This document shows, piece after piece, positions 1-62,461 of a stretch of DNA of 64,000 nucleotides. The notes beneath the pieces are model-generated. The model was not told where the DNA came from, ran no database searches, and saw only the letters and a program-made list of their open reading frames with translations. Within the stretch, counting starts at the first letter, position 1, and each line of letters opens with the position of its first letter. The DNA is from Semisulcospira habei (taxonomy: Eukaryota > Mollusca > Gastropoda > Semisulcospiridae), in assembly GCA_036245525.1 (NCBI GenBank), contig BTPG01000004.1, positions 22,165,811 to 22,229,810 of the forward strand, given 5' to 3'. The translations under genes were made by a program, and so were the position numbers.

Positions 1-1097
1 TTCACCTCAAGCAAGTGACAGTCGGTAGAGAGTTTGTTCCATGATCTGTACAGTACACATTGCCATTCAGAGATTGATAGGATCCAAAATACACTATGCA
101 TTATCATCTAACCATCAGCATGCCATAAGTATGAGGCAACAGAAGGCAGTGAGAGATTTGAGGCCACAGTCCTAGAATAAAAAACAAGATGGGATGAACC
201 CACCCACAAAGTCTCTTAAATATATGAGCTTGCATGCATTTTTACACATTTTGCACAGTGCTCTGGCAGACATGGTAAAAAAAGACGGACTGTATTCCTA
301 ACTAAATCGTCGGAGAGAATGAGAGCAATGTGTCAATTCATACTGCGCCTATTAAGGAACATTGTATAACGCTGACATGTTTTGTGCTTTTATGCAACCA
401 TCACCCTCTGATTCTTCTCCACAAGTCGAGGATTCATACTGTTAGCATTTTTTTCTGCAATGTATTTTTTTTTCATAAAAGTTCAAGAGGTATGAAGCTA
501 GCTCCAAAATTTCAAGTCAATTATCGAAGATTATGGACTCTAATGTGGGTCAACTGACTTTATAAATGGGCATTTAACTCTTCAATGAGACATCCAATTT
601 CACTATTTCTTGGAGGCTCTCCTAGATACCCCCTGAAGGAAGCACTTCCCCTAATTACAACTACAAGCTTGTATACATTACACAAACTTCTGAGAATTTC
701 TTATTTTATATATGAACACACATACAGCACTTCACACCAAAAGTACGCTCTACAGCGAGGTTTGCGTAACTAGAATGTTGTTTTTCTCTTGTTACATCAC
801 TGTCAGAGCTTCAGATGAGCCCACCTATGGCATTATTGCGTTCTATTTAAAGCGCCCCAGCACGTCCCATCCTCAGAAGTCTCTTCTATAAATAGAACTT
901 TTTTTTATTAGAAGAGACTTAAAAAGATGACTAAGGTCTCATCCAGGGTTAGAATTTGACAGGTTTTATGAGCAGAAATTCACTTAAATCATATTTACTA
1001 GTACCAGTAAACTAAAGAAACATGAAAACAAATGTGATTTCTGTATTATGTACATAGTTGCAAAAGTACACCTGTTGGCTGCAATTTTGTTTTGCAG
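1..1097. other. AT-rich flank, probably intron of the COX8-like gene
   Basis: No convincing exon, hairpin or transposon seen. The sequence is AT-rich with short A and T runs (for example about 897-908). It ends in a pyrimidine-rich acceptor just before the exon at 1098, so at least its right part is probably intron. Confidence 0.4.
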
Positions 1098-1196
1098 GAG
1101 AAAGCTGGCCTAGGCCTGTTGATGGTGGCTGCTGTCTGTGCGCCTGCTGCTTATGTCCTTGCCAATCTACAAAAATACCGCGGGAAACTAGAGTGA
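1098..1196 (+). CDS. Terminal exon of a cytochrome c oxidase subunit 8-like protein
   Basis: A T-rich acceptor ending in AG at 1096-1097 opens 32 codons in phase 0 that end at TGA (1194-1196). The peptide has one hydrophobic helix followed by a short basic tail: ...PAAYVLANLQKYRGK... The known C-terminus of metazoan COX8 has the same layout, a single inner-membrane helix with a Pro-Ala pair, an aromatic residue, then Leu..Leu..Tyr and a charged tail facing out of the helix. COX8 is a small nuclear-encoded structural subunit of respiratory complex IV. The transit peptide and N-terminal part must be on an upstream exon that I did not find. The gene points toward the convergent C2 gene. The peptide is very short, so another small one-pass mitochondrial protein is possible. 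Confidence 0.5.
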   Translation, partial: EKAGLGLLMVAAVCAPAAYVLANLQKYRGKLE

Positions 1197-2380
1197 AACC
1201 TCTTCTGGCCTGTTACAGTCATGTGTTGGTGCAAGTTTGTGGATATCAGCTTGACATTTTTTGCTTTTCGACCTCTTGCTAGTACCACTGTGACCTGAGG
1301 AAGACAGGATAGCATCACCAGTGAAAGAACAGTTGCTTTCAGTTAGATTCAGCTGCGGAATTAACTGCGTTTTGCGTGCAGCTACCAGTACTGTGAACAG
1401 TACCAGTCACTGCATGCAAAAGGGGTTTTTGACAGATGCAATGGTTTTCTATTTCATTTTCACATCAGATTCCAATAACCATCATGTCGGATCGTCGTTT
1501 TGAAAAGCCATTTTTGTAGAAAATGAGAGCTGCAATGTATGGAGAATACTTCCATCACATTGACAGTTCTTATTGTAGGGCAGACTGAATTCATCCAGGA
1601 CAGTAGCAAGGACTTGTGTACAGTATGAGGGACGGGGCACCAACTGCGACAGTTACAAATCAGGACTTGTGTCATTTCTACTGAACTGTTATGATTCTGT
1701 TGCGTACCAATAGTTGAAAATGACTGGAAAAGTGAAGTTTGAGTTGAGATAGTTTTACTATATAAAGTCTTGGAACATTTTCAATTTTTGCTGTTTTTCT
1801 CTTCCTTGCTTCAGTGTGTGAGCAGTGTTTGGTTAGTGTAAAATGGACAAAAATGGGGTCCAGACAGGTTCACCGTTTTGTTCTTATGTGGTCTATTTTT
1901 CAGGCATGGGAATTGTCCGTGAAATTCCACGAGAAAAAGAAATCGTCCGGGAAAAAAAGACGTTTCCGCGACAAACCAAAATAGGTATGAAAAGAAGGAA
2001 AGCACCGGTTTTATTCCGCGGCAGAACATGACGCGGCAGGCTGTGTTGGTGGCCTGCCTGAGTGCACACTACACTGAGAACTTATGTGGGCAGACCCAAG
2101 GTGGCCCGCAAATCCCCCTCCCCCCACTGATTTTCCGGCGCCCAGAAGTAAGCAAGGTCCCCCCCCCCCCCTCCCCCCCCCCCCCACTGTTTGATTTTTC
2201 AGCCCTCGCGGAAAGATCTAGCATGCGTGGTGGTGGTGGAGGCCTTTTATATAAGGTTGAAGGCCCCGTTTCTTCAGATTTTTTCTTGGGCAATTCCCAT
2301 GCCCGATTCTTGATCTGTTCAGTTCATGCCTTCAGTTTACCCCATTTAGCTCCAACTCCAAGGCAGCATAGAAGTGTCCT
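1197..2380 (+). other. Presumed 3' UTR and intergenic DNA with a poly-C run
   Basis: The first few hundred bases are probably the 3' UTR of the COX8-like gene, but no clear AATAAA signal was found. A broken homopolymer of C lies at about 2161-2185 inside a C-rich patch. Nothing else supported. Confidence 0.35.
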
Positions 2381-2382
2381 CT

Positions 2383-2541
2383 AACAACTATGTACCAGTT
2401 GCAGGAGAGGGATCAACCATGATACTTGAAGGATAGTGCCAGATTAGCTTGAGGTCATCAGGCACCAGGCTAATCTGGCACTACCCTTGAAATATAGTCG
2501 ATCCATCTCCTGCTGTCGGGCATCAGGGCTGAACAGATTAA
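2383..2541. mobile_element. MITE family A copy, left end degraded
   Basis: Core hairpin arms GTGCCAGATTAGCTTG / CAGGCTAATCTGGCAC. The right end reaches GATTAACC. Confidence 0.75.
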
Positions 2542-2720
2542 CCTACATGTGTATGCTGCCAAAGACCAAACATTACCAGTGGCTGCATGCACAAGAGGGT
2601 TAATCCAAAGCCAAGAAAAAGTGAACATGATCCAACTGCAAGAGACATAGATGCTTATGAGCCCCCACAACTGCATGGGCTCATGAAGATCTATGCCTCT
2701 TGCTGAAACCACCTTGTATC
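2540..2720. mobile_element. MITE family D copy
   Basis: Inner hairpin 2638-2704, ATAGATGCTTATGAGCCCCC and complement. Confidence 0.8.
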
Positions 2721-3095
2721 CAGTTCCTTGGACAGGCTGGGGCTCTTGGGGGTTGAATTCAGAAATATTTCATTAAAACGTTCGTGAGGTTATGTTTGCT
2801 ACGAACGATGAATGCACTAACGAAAGTGCATTCGTTCTGAATCGTTGCACTATGATTAACTGTGCAAGGAGCAAAATGACATTGTAGGCTTTACGTCATA
2901 ACATTGTACATTTAACCGAGTTGTGCAAAAACAATCTACATCACAAGCCAATTCATGAAATGAACCTCACAATGTCATTTTGTGGCTTGTGCTTTTGATT
3001 TTCTTCAGGAAGGCTGTTCCTTCATGAGTATACATCCAATCATTGAATGCTAATTCTCACAAAAATTGTAAACACTTCTCACTTTCTTTCACTCG

Positions 3096-3259
3096 TTAAC
3101 CTTTATAGCCCCACAGGTGCATTCCCAAATTTTGTGCTACTTAACAACTAGGTACCAGTTGCAGGAGGTGCATTGACCATGATAATTCAAGGGTACTACC
3201 CTTGAATTATCATGGTCAATCAATCTCCTGCTGTAGGGACTCGGGGCTAAATGAGTTAA
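3096..3259. mobile_element. MITE family A copy
   Basis: TTAA at both ends. The outer arms contain TTAACC...AGCCCC; the inner hairpin is short (CCATGATAATTCAAGGGTA directly facing its complement, with almost no loop). Family A consensus: TTAACCCATTTAGCCC..., then a core hairpin AATTCAAGGGTAGTGCCAGA + TTAGCTTGGCGCC and its complement, about 165-215 bp. Confidence 0.85.
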
Positions 3260-4254
3260 TACCTATAGAGACTAGCCATAATACATGTTCAAACTTGCAA
3301 AAATAACTTTTTACTCACTTACTCTGACCATAACGACTATCTTCCCTGATTTTTGTTCAGTATGAAACGCACAACAGAAACCCACATTAATACTGAGTAA
3401 AATGTCATATGATTTCGCTTTCGTTCATTGTTCATAGTCATTCATTGCAAATGTAACTTCACTAAGCTGTCGCTACCGGTAGCAAACTAGATCCACCACT
3501 GCCATTTGTCAGGTGGAGTTTTTTTTTTCTTTTCTGAGGTCATTGCAGTTTCCTGAAATCTGATTGCTCTTCAAATTGCCTCCTCCTTCCTCGCTCTCAA
3601 ATTAACATGTAGTGCATCAAGTAGTAAGAATACAGGTAAATACTTTTTTATTTTGGAGCCAGAAATATTGATATGTATCAAGCAGAGGGTAAAAATCACA
3701 AATAGAAATTATGATGGGCTCAAAGAAATGTATGGTGCAAAAGTCACAACTACATGTATGAGTGTAAAAACTTTAAAAGAAAATACGAGGCCAAAATAAA
3801 TGAAGTGGTCAATGATATGCAACATGCAGCACAGCCTATATTGTTTGCAAAAAGCTACTGCACAACGATCAACACTAAAATCACTACAAAAACGTAATAT
3901 CAGCAAATGTGTTTTCCCCGCGACTGAACAATACATGTACTAACGAACACTGGCATGAACGAATCTGCAGCACAGCCTATATTTGCAAAAAGCTACTGCA
4001 CAACGATCAACACTTGAATCACTACAAAGTAATATCAGCAAATGTGTTTTCTCCGCGACTGAACAATACATGTATTACTATTAACGAACATGTGCATTAT
4101 GTACGAATCTGGGGTCGTTTCTTGGCCAGCCTGTCCCTTTTGCAAGAGATGCAGTGGGTAGATTCTCACAATGTCCGTGCAGCAGAAGGGAAGTATGAGA
4201 AATCAATTCCTCTTGCTGAATGACCACTCCTTCAGTGCACCAAAATGGAGTTCC

Positions 4255-4362
4255 GGTAAGCAAATGACCCTTGGGCTCACATAGGCCACAGTGGGGCGGG
4301 CCGTGCATGAAACGGCGCAGGCCCACTGTGGCTGATGTAGGCCCAAGGGTCGTTTGCTTAGT
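4255..4362. repeat. Family F hairpin
   Basis: AAGCAAATGACCCTTGGGCT...GGCCACAGTGGG with complement CCCACTGTGGC...AAGGGTCGTTTGCTTA. Related but degraded copies at about 22478-22575 and 23015-23112; traces at 29740-29805 and 50398-50440. Confidence 0.8.
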
Positions 4363-4839
4363 GGGGTTATGGGTACAGATGGACATGCAGATGAGTGGAG
4401 ATAGTATAACTTGTTACAATATTAATAAGAAAGCACAGAAGTACAAACCAACCTTTTGGTTGTCAGTAATGCTCTTTGACCAGGCGATTTTTTAACAATC
4501 TGACAATGAGCACTTCTGACACCTAGGGCTTAAGAACAAATTAAATAGTATGAACCAAAGGCAACAAAGTGAATGGTCCAATCTAAAACCTGTGACCGAG
4601 CTGCATTTGTGTGTATAAAGGTGGGGGTTTTGAGGGTGTGGTGGAATGGTGGCAACCAAGGTAAAAATGTGAACACTGAGAAGATTCTTGTATCGGAAGT
4701 ATGCACAAATGGTTTAATTGTAAAATTTATGACAAACTGCAAGTTGTTCATGTAAAGGCAAGTGTGCCACAAGATACCGGTAACAGCTGTGGGAATGAAT
4801 TTCATAATCCAGACTTTACAGGTGACATCATATAAAGTG

Positions 4840-5060
4840 TTAACCCTTATCAATCGGAATACACCAGTGTGTGAAATAAGATTGACCAAAATAGTTCAAG
4901 GGTAATGCCAGAATAGCTTGGCGCCTCAAGGCGCCAAGCTATTCTGGCATCACCCTTGAACTAAAGCCATTGGTCTATATCCTTATCCGTAAGTACTATA
5001 ACGTAGCTTGCATATGGCAGTGTACAAATTTGAAGCTTTTAGCCTCAGTATATGGGTTAA
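4840..5060. mobile_element. MITE family B copy, full length
   Basis: TTAACCCTTATCA...ATGGGTTAA with a core hairpin TTCAAGGGTAATGCCAGAAT / complement (4890-4965). Family B is ~221 bp and shares the idea, not the sequence, of family A outside the core. Confidence 0.88.
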
Positions 5061-5235
5061 AGATGGATGAAAGCACTTTTCTGTGTCCCCAAGCAAAATG
5101 CATAGGGTTGCTAAAACTGGCAGAAAAGATCGGGTGCCTGTAGTTTGCCTTGGAATACATTACAAACTACTCAACAATATTTTATGTGCTGGACTGCGAG
5201 TTGGGCCACGTGGCTTATAGCTATGCAGCAAACGG

Positions 5236-5290
5236 GTTGTCTCCCTTGACTGCTGCGCTGATCAGCACAGCAATCGAGGGAGACAACTAG
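5236..5290. repeat. Foldback around GTTGTCTCCCT
   Basis: GTTGTCTCCCTTGACTGCTG facing CAGCAATCGAGGGAGACAAC. Single copy in the window. Confidence 0.75.
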
Positions 5291-5404
5291 TGTGGCCATC
5301 ATGTCTAAAATCGCAGATGGACACATTTAGACTGAAACTGTGGTAAGAAAAATGTTAACGTTTAGGGTTTAATGTCTTTTGTACACCACAAAAGTGAATT
5401 CAAA

Positions 5405-5477
5405 GACAAGCTGGATTCGAACCTGGGACCTTTTGGTCGAGAGACTTACACTCTACCACCGAGCCACCCAGCTCCCC
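5405..5477 (-). repeat. tRNA-derived SINE head
   Basis: The minus strand reads GGGAGCTGGGTGGCTCGGTG, then GTAGAG (box A) and later GGTTCGAATCC (box B), spaced as in a tRNA. The acceptor and anticodon stems do not pair as a functional tRNA, so this is a SINE head, which is transcribed by RNA polymerase III. Confidence 0.7.
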
Positions 5478-5600
5478 TGTGGCAAGATCTTCTCATGAAA
5501 ATAAAGGGATAAAATAACAACAAACAAAAGCACGAAGCAAAGCATGAAGTGGGAAGTACATTAGAATAAAACAATTGCTGCCATAGTATTTCAATCATCC

Positions 5601-5781
5601 TCAACCCATTTAACCCCAAGGCCGCTTTTCCAAACAACTGTACCAGTTGTAGGAGATGGACTGATCGCGACAATTCAAGGGTAGTGCCAGATTAGCTTGA
5701 CACTAAGTGAATCTGATACTATCTTTGAATTAACACAGTCAATCCATCTCCTGCTGAAGGGTGTTTGGGTTGAAGGGGTCA
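5601..5781. mobile_element. MITE family A copy, diverged
   Basis: Core arms with several mismatches. Outer arm CTCAACCCATTTAACCCCAA. Confidence 0.7.
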
Positions 5782-5820
5782 ACCCCTTCACTGCCAGCAG
5801 ATGCAGACTGTGAAATCCTT

Positions 5821-6034
5821 TTAACACATTCAGCCCTGACGCACTAAAGCAGGAGATGGGTCAACCATAATAATTCAAGGGTAGTGCCAGATTAGCTTGG
5901 CGCCTGTTGGTGCCAAGCTAATCTGGCACTACCCTTGAATTATCATGGTTGATCCATCTCCTGCAACAGGTGCATAGTCGTTAGATGATGCCTCCAAAAT
6001 TTGGGAAATACATGCGTCGGGCCAAATGAGTTAA
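5821..6034. mobile_element. MITE family A copy, full length
   Basis: TTAA at both ends. The ~45-base core arms are nearly perfect. Abuts a family D hairpin on the right, sharing TTAA. Confidence 0.88.
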
Positions 6035-6160
6035 CTCCTGCCAGCTCCAGCCATTGAAGGAACATGGGTACACATTGTTTTAAATGAGGCCGAGAGCCTT
6101 ATGAGCCCCTGGATCTGTGGGGACTCATGAGGATCTGTGTCTCTTACAATTAAACTAGGA
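6035..6160. mobile_element. MITE family D copy, truncated by a G run
   Basis: Inner hairpin 6088-6145; a ~G11 run follows at about 6158. Confidence 0.75.
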
Positions 6161-6439
6161 GGGGGGGGGGGTGTAAATTTAGGGTGAGCATGACAAAGTT
6201 TGATCATTTCTGTCATGACAACAAGTGTCAAAATATCAATGACAGCAGAAAAAGAGACCCTGACAGAAATCATTCCCAACTCTTTGCAGCCCGAGATATT
6301 GGCCTCTTGAGTACAGTGAAGTAAACAATAACAATGTGGCAAGATACACAGTGATTTGGGCCAAGATGTGTCCTGGTTTATAATTTTGGACCTTACAACC
6401 ATCAGATGTCAGGTCTCAAAGTTACAGACCACAACACAA

Positions 6440-7190
6440 ATATCATTCAAATTAATGTAATGTATATATCCGTCAGTCAGCCAAATAAATGCCAGATGTT
6501 GCAACCTTGCAGAAATTATCACAAAGCATGAGTTAGAATTTCACCCATTGGTCATAAATCAAGAGATCAATGTTCAACATTTAAACAGTCTTCTGGGCTT
6601 TCAATGTGCCACAACAACATACACCAGTGTTCCCCATAATGCACAACTGAGGGTTTATTATGGACAGATTTTAAATGATCTGATGTACACAAAGTCAGTA
6701 ATAGTGACCTTCATTTAACATTTTCATGAGGAATGCTGATACACATAAGATTTAAAACATAATGTCACTCAAAAGCACAATGATCAAGACAGCATGTATT
6801 GTAGACATATATGTAACAAGAAAGTCACAAGCTCAAAATTTATTGCAGGGACAGATCACATTGGTATTGATCACATCAAATTGCCTGAAAAAAAAAGATT
6901 GGTATTTGTGATCAGTGTGTCTCTTGACAGAAAAATGATAACAAGAAAATGTTGCACATCCATGTGTCTGTAAACTGTATAAAACACTATACTAATAGAT
7001 GCTGGATTTTCTGAACATGCATGCTCTGTCAGCAGTAATAGTAAAAAGACATCAGATTACAAGCATTGAATAAAGTGATGCAGGCAACAGCAAGATAAAA
7101 GAATTACACCACAGTAACAGTGTCTCTAAAAGCACTGCATATTCACTTAAAGGACTGCAACTTTGTCTACCTGAGACACACTGACATGCA
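6440..7190. other. Gene-free stretch
   Basis: AT-rich unique sequence. No exon, hairpin or transposon motif found. Confidence 0.4.
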
Positions 7191-7194
7191 TTAG

Positions 7195-7270
7195 GCCAGC
7201 AAATGGTGTAGATCCTAATGAGACCCTGCAACTGCTGGGGCTCATAAAGGTCTATGCCTCTTGCATAACA
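7195..7270. repeat. Family D hairpin
   Basis: TAGATCCTAATGAGACCCTGC and complement. Confidence 0.8.
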
Positions 7271-7649
7271 CTGGAACAGAAACAGATTAAAAATGACTGT
7301 CTAAAATATTGACTGGACAAACTGACATGCAAGGCAGAATAAAATATACATGTGAAGAGAAAGACAACAAAAGTATTTAAACGTCAAAACTAGATCAGAC
7401 AAGAAATGTGCACAAACAAAAATGTTTAGTAAGGATATAAGTTGTAATTGTCATGGTTTCTTTACAATGGCACTGTACTCCCGTCATCTGTTGCAACACA
7501 TGCGGCCAAGATAAATAGGACAAAGCGGTCCAATACATGTATTTAAAATCCAAAATGTCGACAAGTGCATGCAATTTTAGATAATACGAAGAGCTGAATA
7601 TTAAGCTGTGTTTTGCCCCACATGCTGCAGCTGTTAAACAAGACCACTA

Positions 7650-7735
7650 TGATAGTTCAAGGGTGGTGCCAGAATAGCCTAAGGTGCCAAGCTATTCTGG
7701 CACTTGAACTAACATGGATGATCTATCTCCTAATC
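7650..7735. repeat. A/B-type core hairpin, ends not found
   Basis: GATAGTTCAAGGGTGGTGCCA and a shortened complement arm. Confidence 0.7.
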
Positions 7736-7900
7736 TGTAATGTAGCCTTCATAGGATAATAAGCACTTTGTAAAAAAATCAGTCTCAAGATGTAATGGGA
7801 TAAGAGACGTTATTGCAAACTGCACTGCTTGTGGCCATATCTGTGATGGTCTATGACTTTAATTCTCACAGTTCAGAGCATAGAGTCAAGGACTACAGAC

Positions 7901-7981
7901 CAGCACACAATTAAGACAACTGAAACAGAGCACACAATTAAGACAACTGAAACAGAGCACACAATTAAGACAACTGAAACA
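7901..7981. repeat. 27-bp tandem repeat, three copies
   Basis: Three near-identical units of AGCACACAATTAAGACAACT plus 7 more bases, directly abutting the RTE tail fragment. Confidence 0.9.
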
Positions 7982-7989
7982 GATGCTTC

Positions 7990-8125
7990 CAAGCAGACAT
8001 CAAGAGACTGGGAACCACCTGGAGTAGAATCGAAGAAGAAGCACAGGACAGGAGTTGCTGGAGGTCTCTCGTCGACGGCCTATACCCGGGTAGGGGTGAC
8101 AGGCGTAAGTAAAAGTAAGAAACAG
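7990..8125 (+). mobile_element. 3' tail fragment of the same RTE-like LINE
   Basis: Matches the last ~135 bases of the element at 27297-29549 almost base for base (KRLGTTWSRIE...DGLYPG region), ending in GTAAGTAAAAGTAAG. A strongly truncated copy. Confidence 0.85.
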
Positions 8126-8129
8126 ATGC

Positions 8130-8347
8130 TGTTAGCCCCTTCCCTGCCACTGGTCGCGGACTCCGTTTCTGAAATCTTTGTGAATTGAACGCCAGAAACT
8201 TCATCTGTTCAAGGAACTTGGATACACAAATGGTGTCAGGAAGAGACATAATTCCACATGAGCCCCTGCAAACTGACTGGGCTCATCTGCATCTATGCCT
8301 CTTGCATTTGTGGGTGTTGCTGATTGTGTTCCAGCAGTGAAGGGGTT
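8130..8347. mobile_element. MITE family D copy adjoining the RTE tail
   Basis: Inner hairpin 8245-8310; right end GCAGTGAAGGGGTTAA. Confidence 0.82.
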
Positions 8348-8814
8348 AAAAGAGGAGAAAACAGATGCAAAGGAGAAAATAGATGTATGCAATGTCACAC
8401 AATCACCTGCTAATGCTAGGGCAAGTGTTGATTGCTAAAATTCATCAATACAAGAGGTTCATAATGCTGTCTTTCCCCAACTAAGCTTTTCTACCCTTCT
8501 GCTCACAACCTGAGTAAGCACACATAACAGCGTTGTGAAACTGTCCCTTTTACGCAACGGGAGATCTGTTACAAAGGATAAGAAGGGCACACATGTTTTT
8601 CATTTTACCACATTCAAACTTTCTAATTAAACATTAGTCAAGTTAGCCCTTTTGCGCAGCATTACTGTATGACATGCCAAGAATGTTTATAAAGATGATA
8701 TTGTGAACTCGTAACCCATGTAGGTCACTTTAAGCATTGGTATCACAACCATATCATCATCTTGAAATAATACACACAGTACATGCAAGTTACAAATAGG
8801 CAGTAACATAATAT

Positions 8815-8888
8815 TAATCCTCTGGCTGTCCTTAGCACTTTTTGTTTGTGGTGCACTGACAAAAAGCGCTGCCAACAGCTAAAATTAA
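8815..8888. mobile_element. MITE family C copy, diverged
   Basis: TTAATCCTCTGGCTGTC...AGCGCTGCCAACAGC. Confidence 0.7.
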
Positions 8889-8996
8889 GCATTATGCAGA
8901 ATTAACGTGTACGTGATATGTAAACACTCCAACGCTAAAACTAAAAGTGGACCCATTCACAAACATAATGCCACTTCAAAATGGCAAATTACATGT

Positions 8997-9090
8997 AAAC
9001 CTTTGCCTGTTGGTAGCACTTCTTGTCGAGGTGATGCCTACAGGAATCACCCCAACAAAAAGTGCTACCTACAAAGAGCTAAGGTTTAAA
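8997..9090. mobile_element. MITE family C copy
   Basis: GTAGCACTTCTTGTCG...CAACAAAAAGTGCTAC around CCTACAGGAATC. Confidence 0.78.
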
Positions 9091-9399
9091 AAATGTCTTC
9101 TTTTGAAAAACATCAAGACAAAACCAGTAAATAATATTCCTTCATAAACAACAATCATATGTTCTTGTGAAAAACTAAAACAAAACGAGTAAAGTGATCC
9201 CATCACATAACACAACATAAACATGAACAAAAAATTAAAAAGTAAAACACACCTGGTTAAGACCAAACAGTTACAGACCCCTTCACAAAAGTGAAATCTA
9301 CCCATGCTCTACCACTAACAAAAGTTGTCTCTAAATAAGTTGGCTAGAAAATAGTGAACATTCCAACATGCAGTAGATTCTGTCAGCCAGCTGCATCTG

Positions 9400-9468
9400 C
9401 AAGAGGCAAATATTCCCATGAGTCCCTGCAACTGCAGGGGCTCACAAGTATTTTTGCCTCTTGCTAGT
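9400..9468. repeat. Family D hairpin
   Basis: AAGAGGCAAATATTCCCATGA and complement. Confidence 0.8.
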
Positions 9469-9649
9469 AAGGAGTGGGCTCGGTTATATCCCCATTCCGA
9501 GGTATTCGTCCAAGATTAACTGTAGTGATCTCAAGCCAAAGTCATCTCAGTGATCAATCGAAGCAGCTCGTGTACACTGCTTGTATTGTCCTCACTTTCA
9601 AAGGACACTGCCTACTTTCTTTGACCTGATTATGATTTAGAAATGACTT

Positions 9650-9853
9650 TTAACCCCGGGGCCCTGCAGCAGGAGATGGATTGATCATGATAATTCAAGG
9701 GTAGTGCCAGATGAGCTGGCCACCTGAAGGTGCCAGGCTTATCTGGCACTACCTTGAATTATCATGATCAATCCATCTCCTACAACTGGTACATAGTCAT
9801 TAGACAATGCCTCCACAAGTTTGGCAAAATGGCCGTGGAGTTAAGAAGGTTAA
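9650..9853. mobile_element. MITE family A copy, full length
   Basis: TTAA ends. Core arms GATCATGATAATTCAAGGGT and complement. Confidence 0.85.
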
Positions 9854-10150
9854 TCTGCTCTTCTGTCGTGCAATTGAAATGCTGCCCTGGTTTATGCCCT
9901 CAGGTCTCACAAACACGAGCACCTTTCCTTTTCACCTCTATCACCCACTTCCTCACTTTCAAGTTTCCTGCTATGTAATGTTTCTATATGAATCAGATGA
10001 AGGAAAGTACTGACCAAAAACTAAAGGCAGTGTCTGATCAGCCTGGGGTGACAAAACTGACCAAGCACTACCACTAAGCTATGATGGTCCTTCGAAGGCA
10101 TCTATTATTGGGCCTGTATTCACCATCCATCTCCCGATTCAAGATCTACA

Positions 10151-10240
10151 TTAACCCTTTGGATATCAGTAGCGGTTTTTGTCACGATTCCTACAGGAAT
10201 CATCTCAACAAAAACCACTACCGACAGCCAAGGGGTTTAA
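10151..10240. mobile_element. MITE family C copy
   Basis: 90-bp foldback with TTAACCCTTTGG...AGGGGTTTAA ends. Family C consensus arms: TTAACCCTTTGGCTGTCAGT + AGCGGTTTTTGTTGTGATGA facing TTCCTGCAGGAA at the apex. Confidence 0.85.
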
Positions 10241-10283
10241 TTGGCCTTATAGGAGCAAGATAGGCACAAAGGAAGATGAGTGC

Positions 10284-10342
10284 TGCTCTGTGATTTTGGA
10301 CATTATAGCCAAGAGCCCTAAGGTTGAAAATCACAGACTCAC
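10284..10342. repeat. Family E foldback
   Basis: CTCTGTGATTTTGGACATTA / complement TGAAAATCACAGA. Confidence 0.7.
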
Positions 10343-10344
10343 TG

Positions 10345-10421
10345 TTAACGCTTCGGTTGTCAGTAGCAGTTTTTGTTGCATAGATCCCATAACAAGAACC
10401 GCTACTGACAGCCCAAGGTCT
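10345..10421. mobile_element. MITE family C copy, diverged
   Basis: GGTTGTCAGTAGCAGTTTTTG and complement CCGCTACTGACAGCC. Confidence 0.78.
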
Positions 10422-10584
10422 AACCTTTCCTTGCGGAATGTGAGAGGCTCGAACCAAGTAAGCAGATGTTCATCAGGCTGACACTGGCCAGTCAGACTGC
10501 GCGTGGGTCAACAGCTGCCGCCAATGCAAAAGAACCATTGCTCTGAGGAAAACAATGGTGCATCGGGGTGTCCTGGCTAACCCT

Positions 10585-62115
<51,531 letters not shown>

Positions 62116-62181
62116 CTAAACAAATAAGAACCACAACAAAGTTCTAAAATGGAGAATGACCATTTACCGATATCTCATTAC

Positions 62182-62226
62182 TTAACCCTTTGGCTGTTAG
62201 TAGCCCTTATGGTCGTGGTACTTACT
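62182..62226. mobile_element. MITE family C half-copy
   Basis: TTAACCCTTTGGCTGTTAGT then unrelated sequence; the second arm is missing. Confidence 0.6.
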
Positions 62227-62283
62227 GCTTAGTGCAGCTGAAAGGTCCAAAATGCTTGCATACAAAAAGACGAGGGAGTTATG

Positions 62284-62461
62284 TTAACCTATTTAACCCG
62301 AAGGCCACATTTCCAAAATTTTGGAGGTGTCATCTAACGACTATCTACAGGAGATACAGGAAATGGAACGACCATGATAATTCAAGGCTAATGCCAGATT
62401 AGCTTGGCGCATGATGGTCAATCCATTTCCTTCTGTAGTGCGTCAGAGTTAAAGGGGTTAA
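62284..62461. mobile_element. MITE family A copy, partly deleted
   Basis: TTAA ends. The second arm of the core is truncated after TTAGCTTGGCGC. Confidence 0.8.

Noticed and set aside
2028..2384. Proline-rich ORFs on both strands
   Set aside because: They translate the poly-C/poly-G run and have no domain or splice support; the same applies to 30106-30400 and 62967-63707.
5405..5477. Functional tRNA gene
   Set aside because: Boxes A and B are present, but the acceptor and anticodon stems do not pair; treated as a SINE head.
7901..7981. CRISPR-like direct repeats
   Set aside because: Three head-to-tail 27-base units without spacers in a eukaryotic context; a simple tandem repeat.
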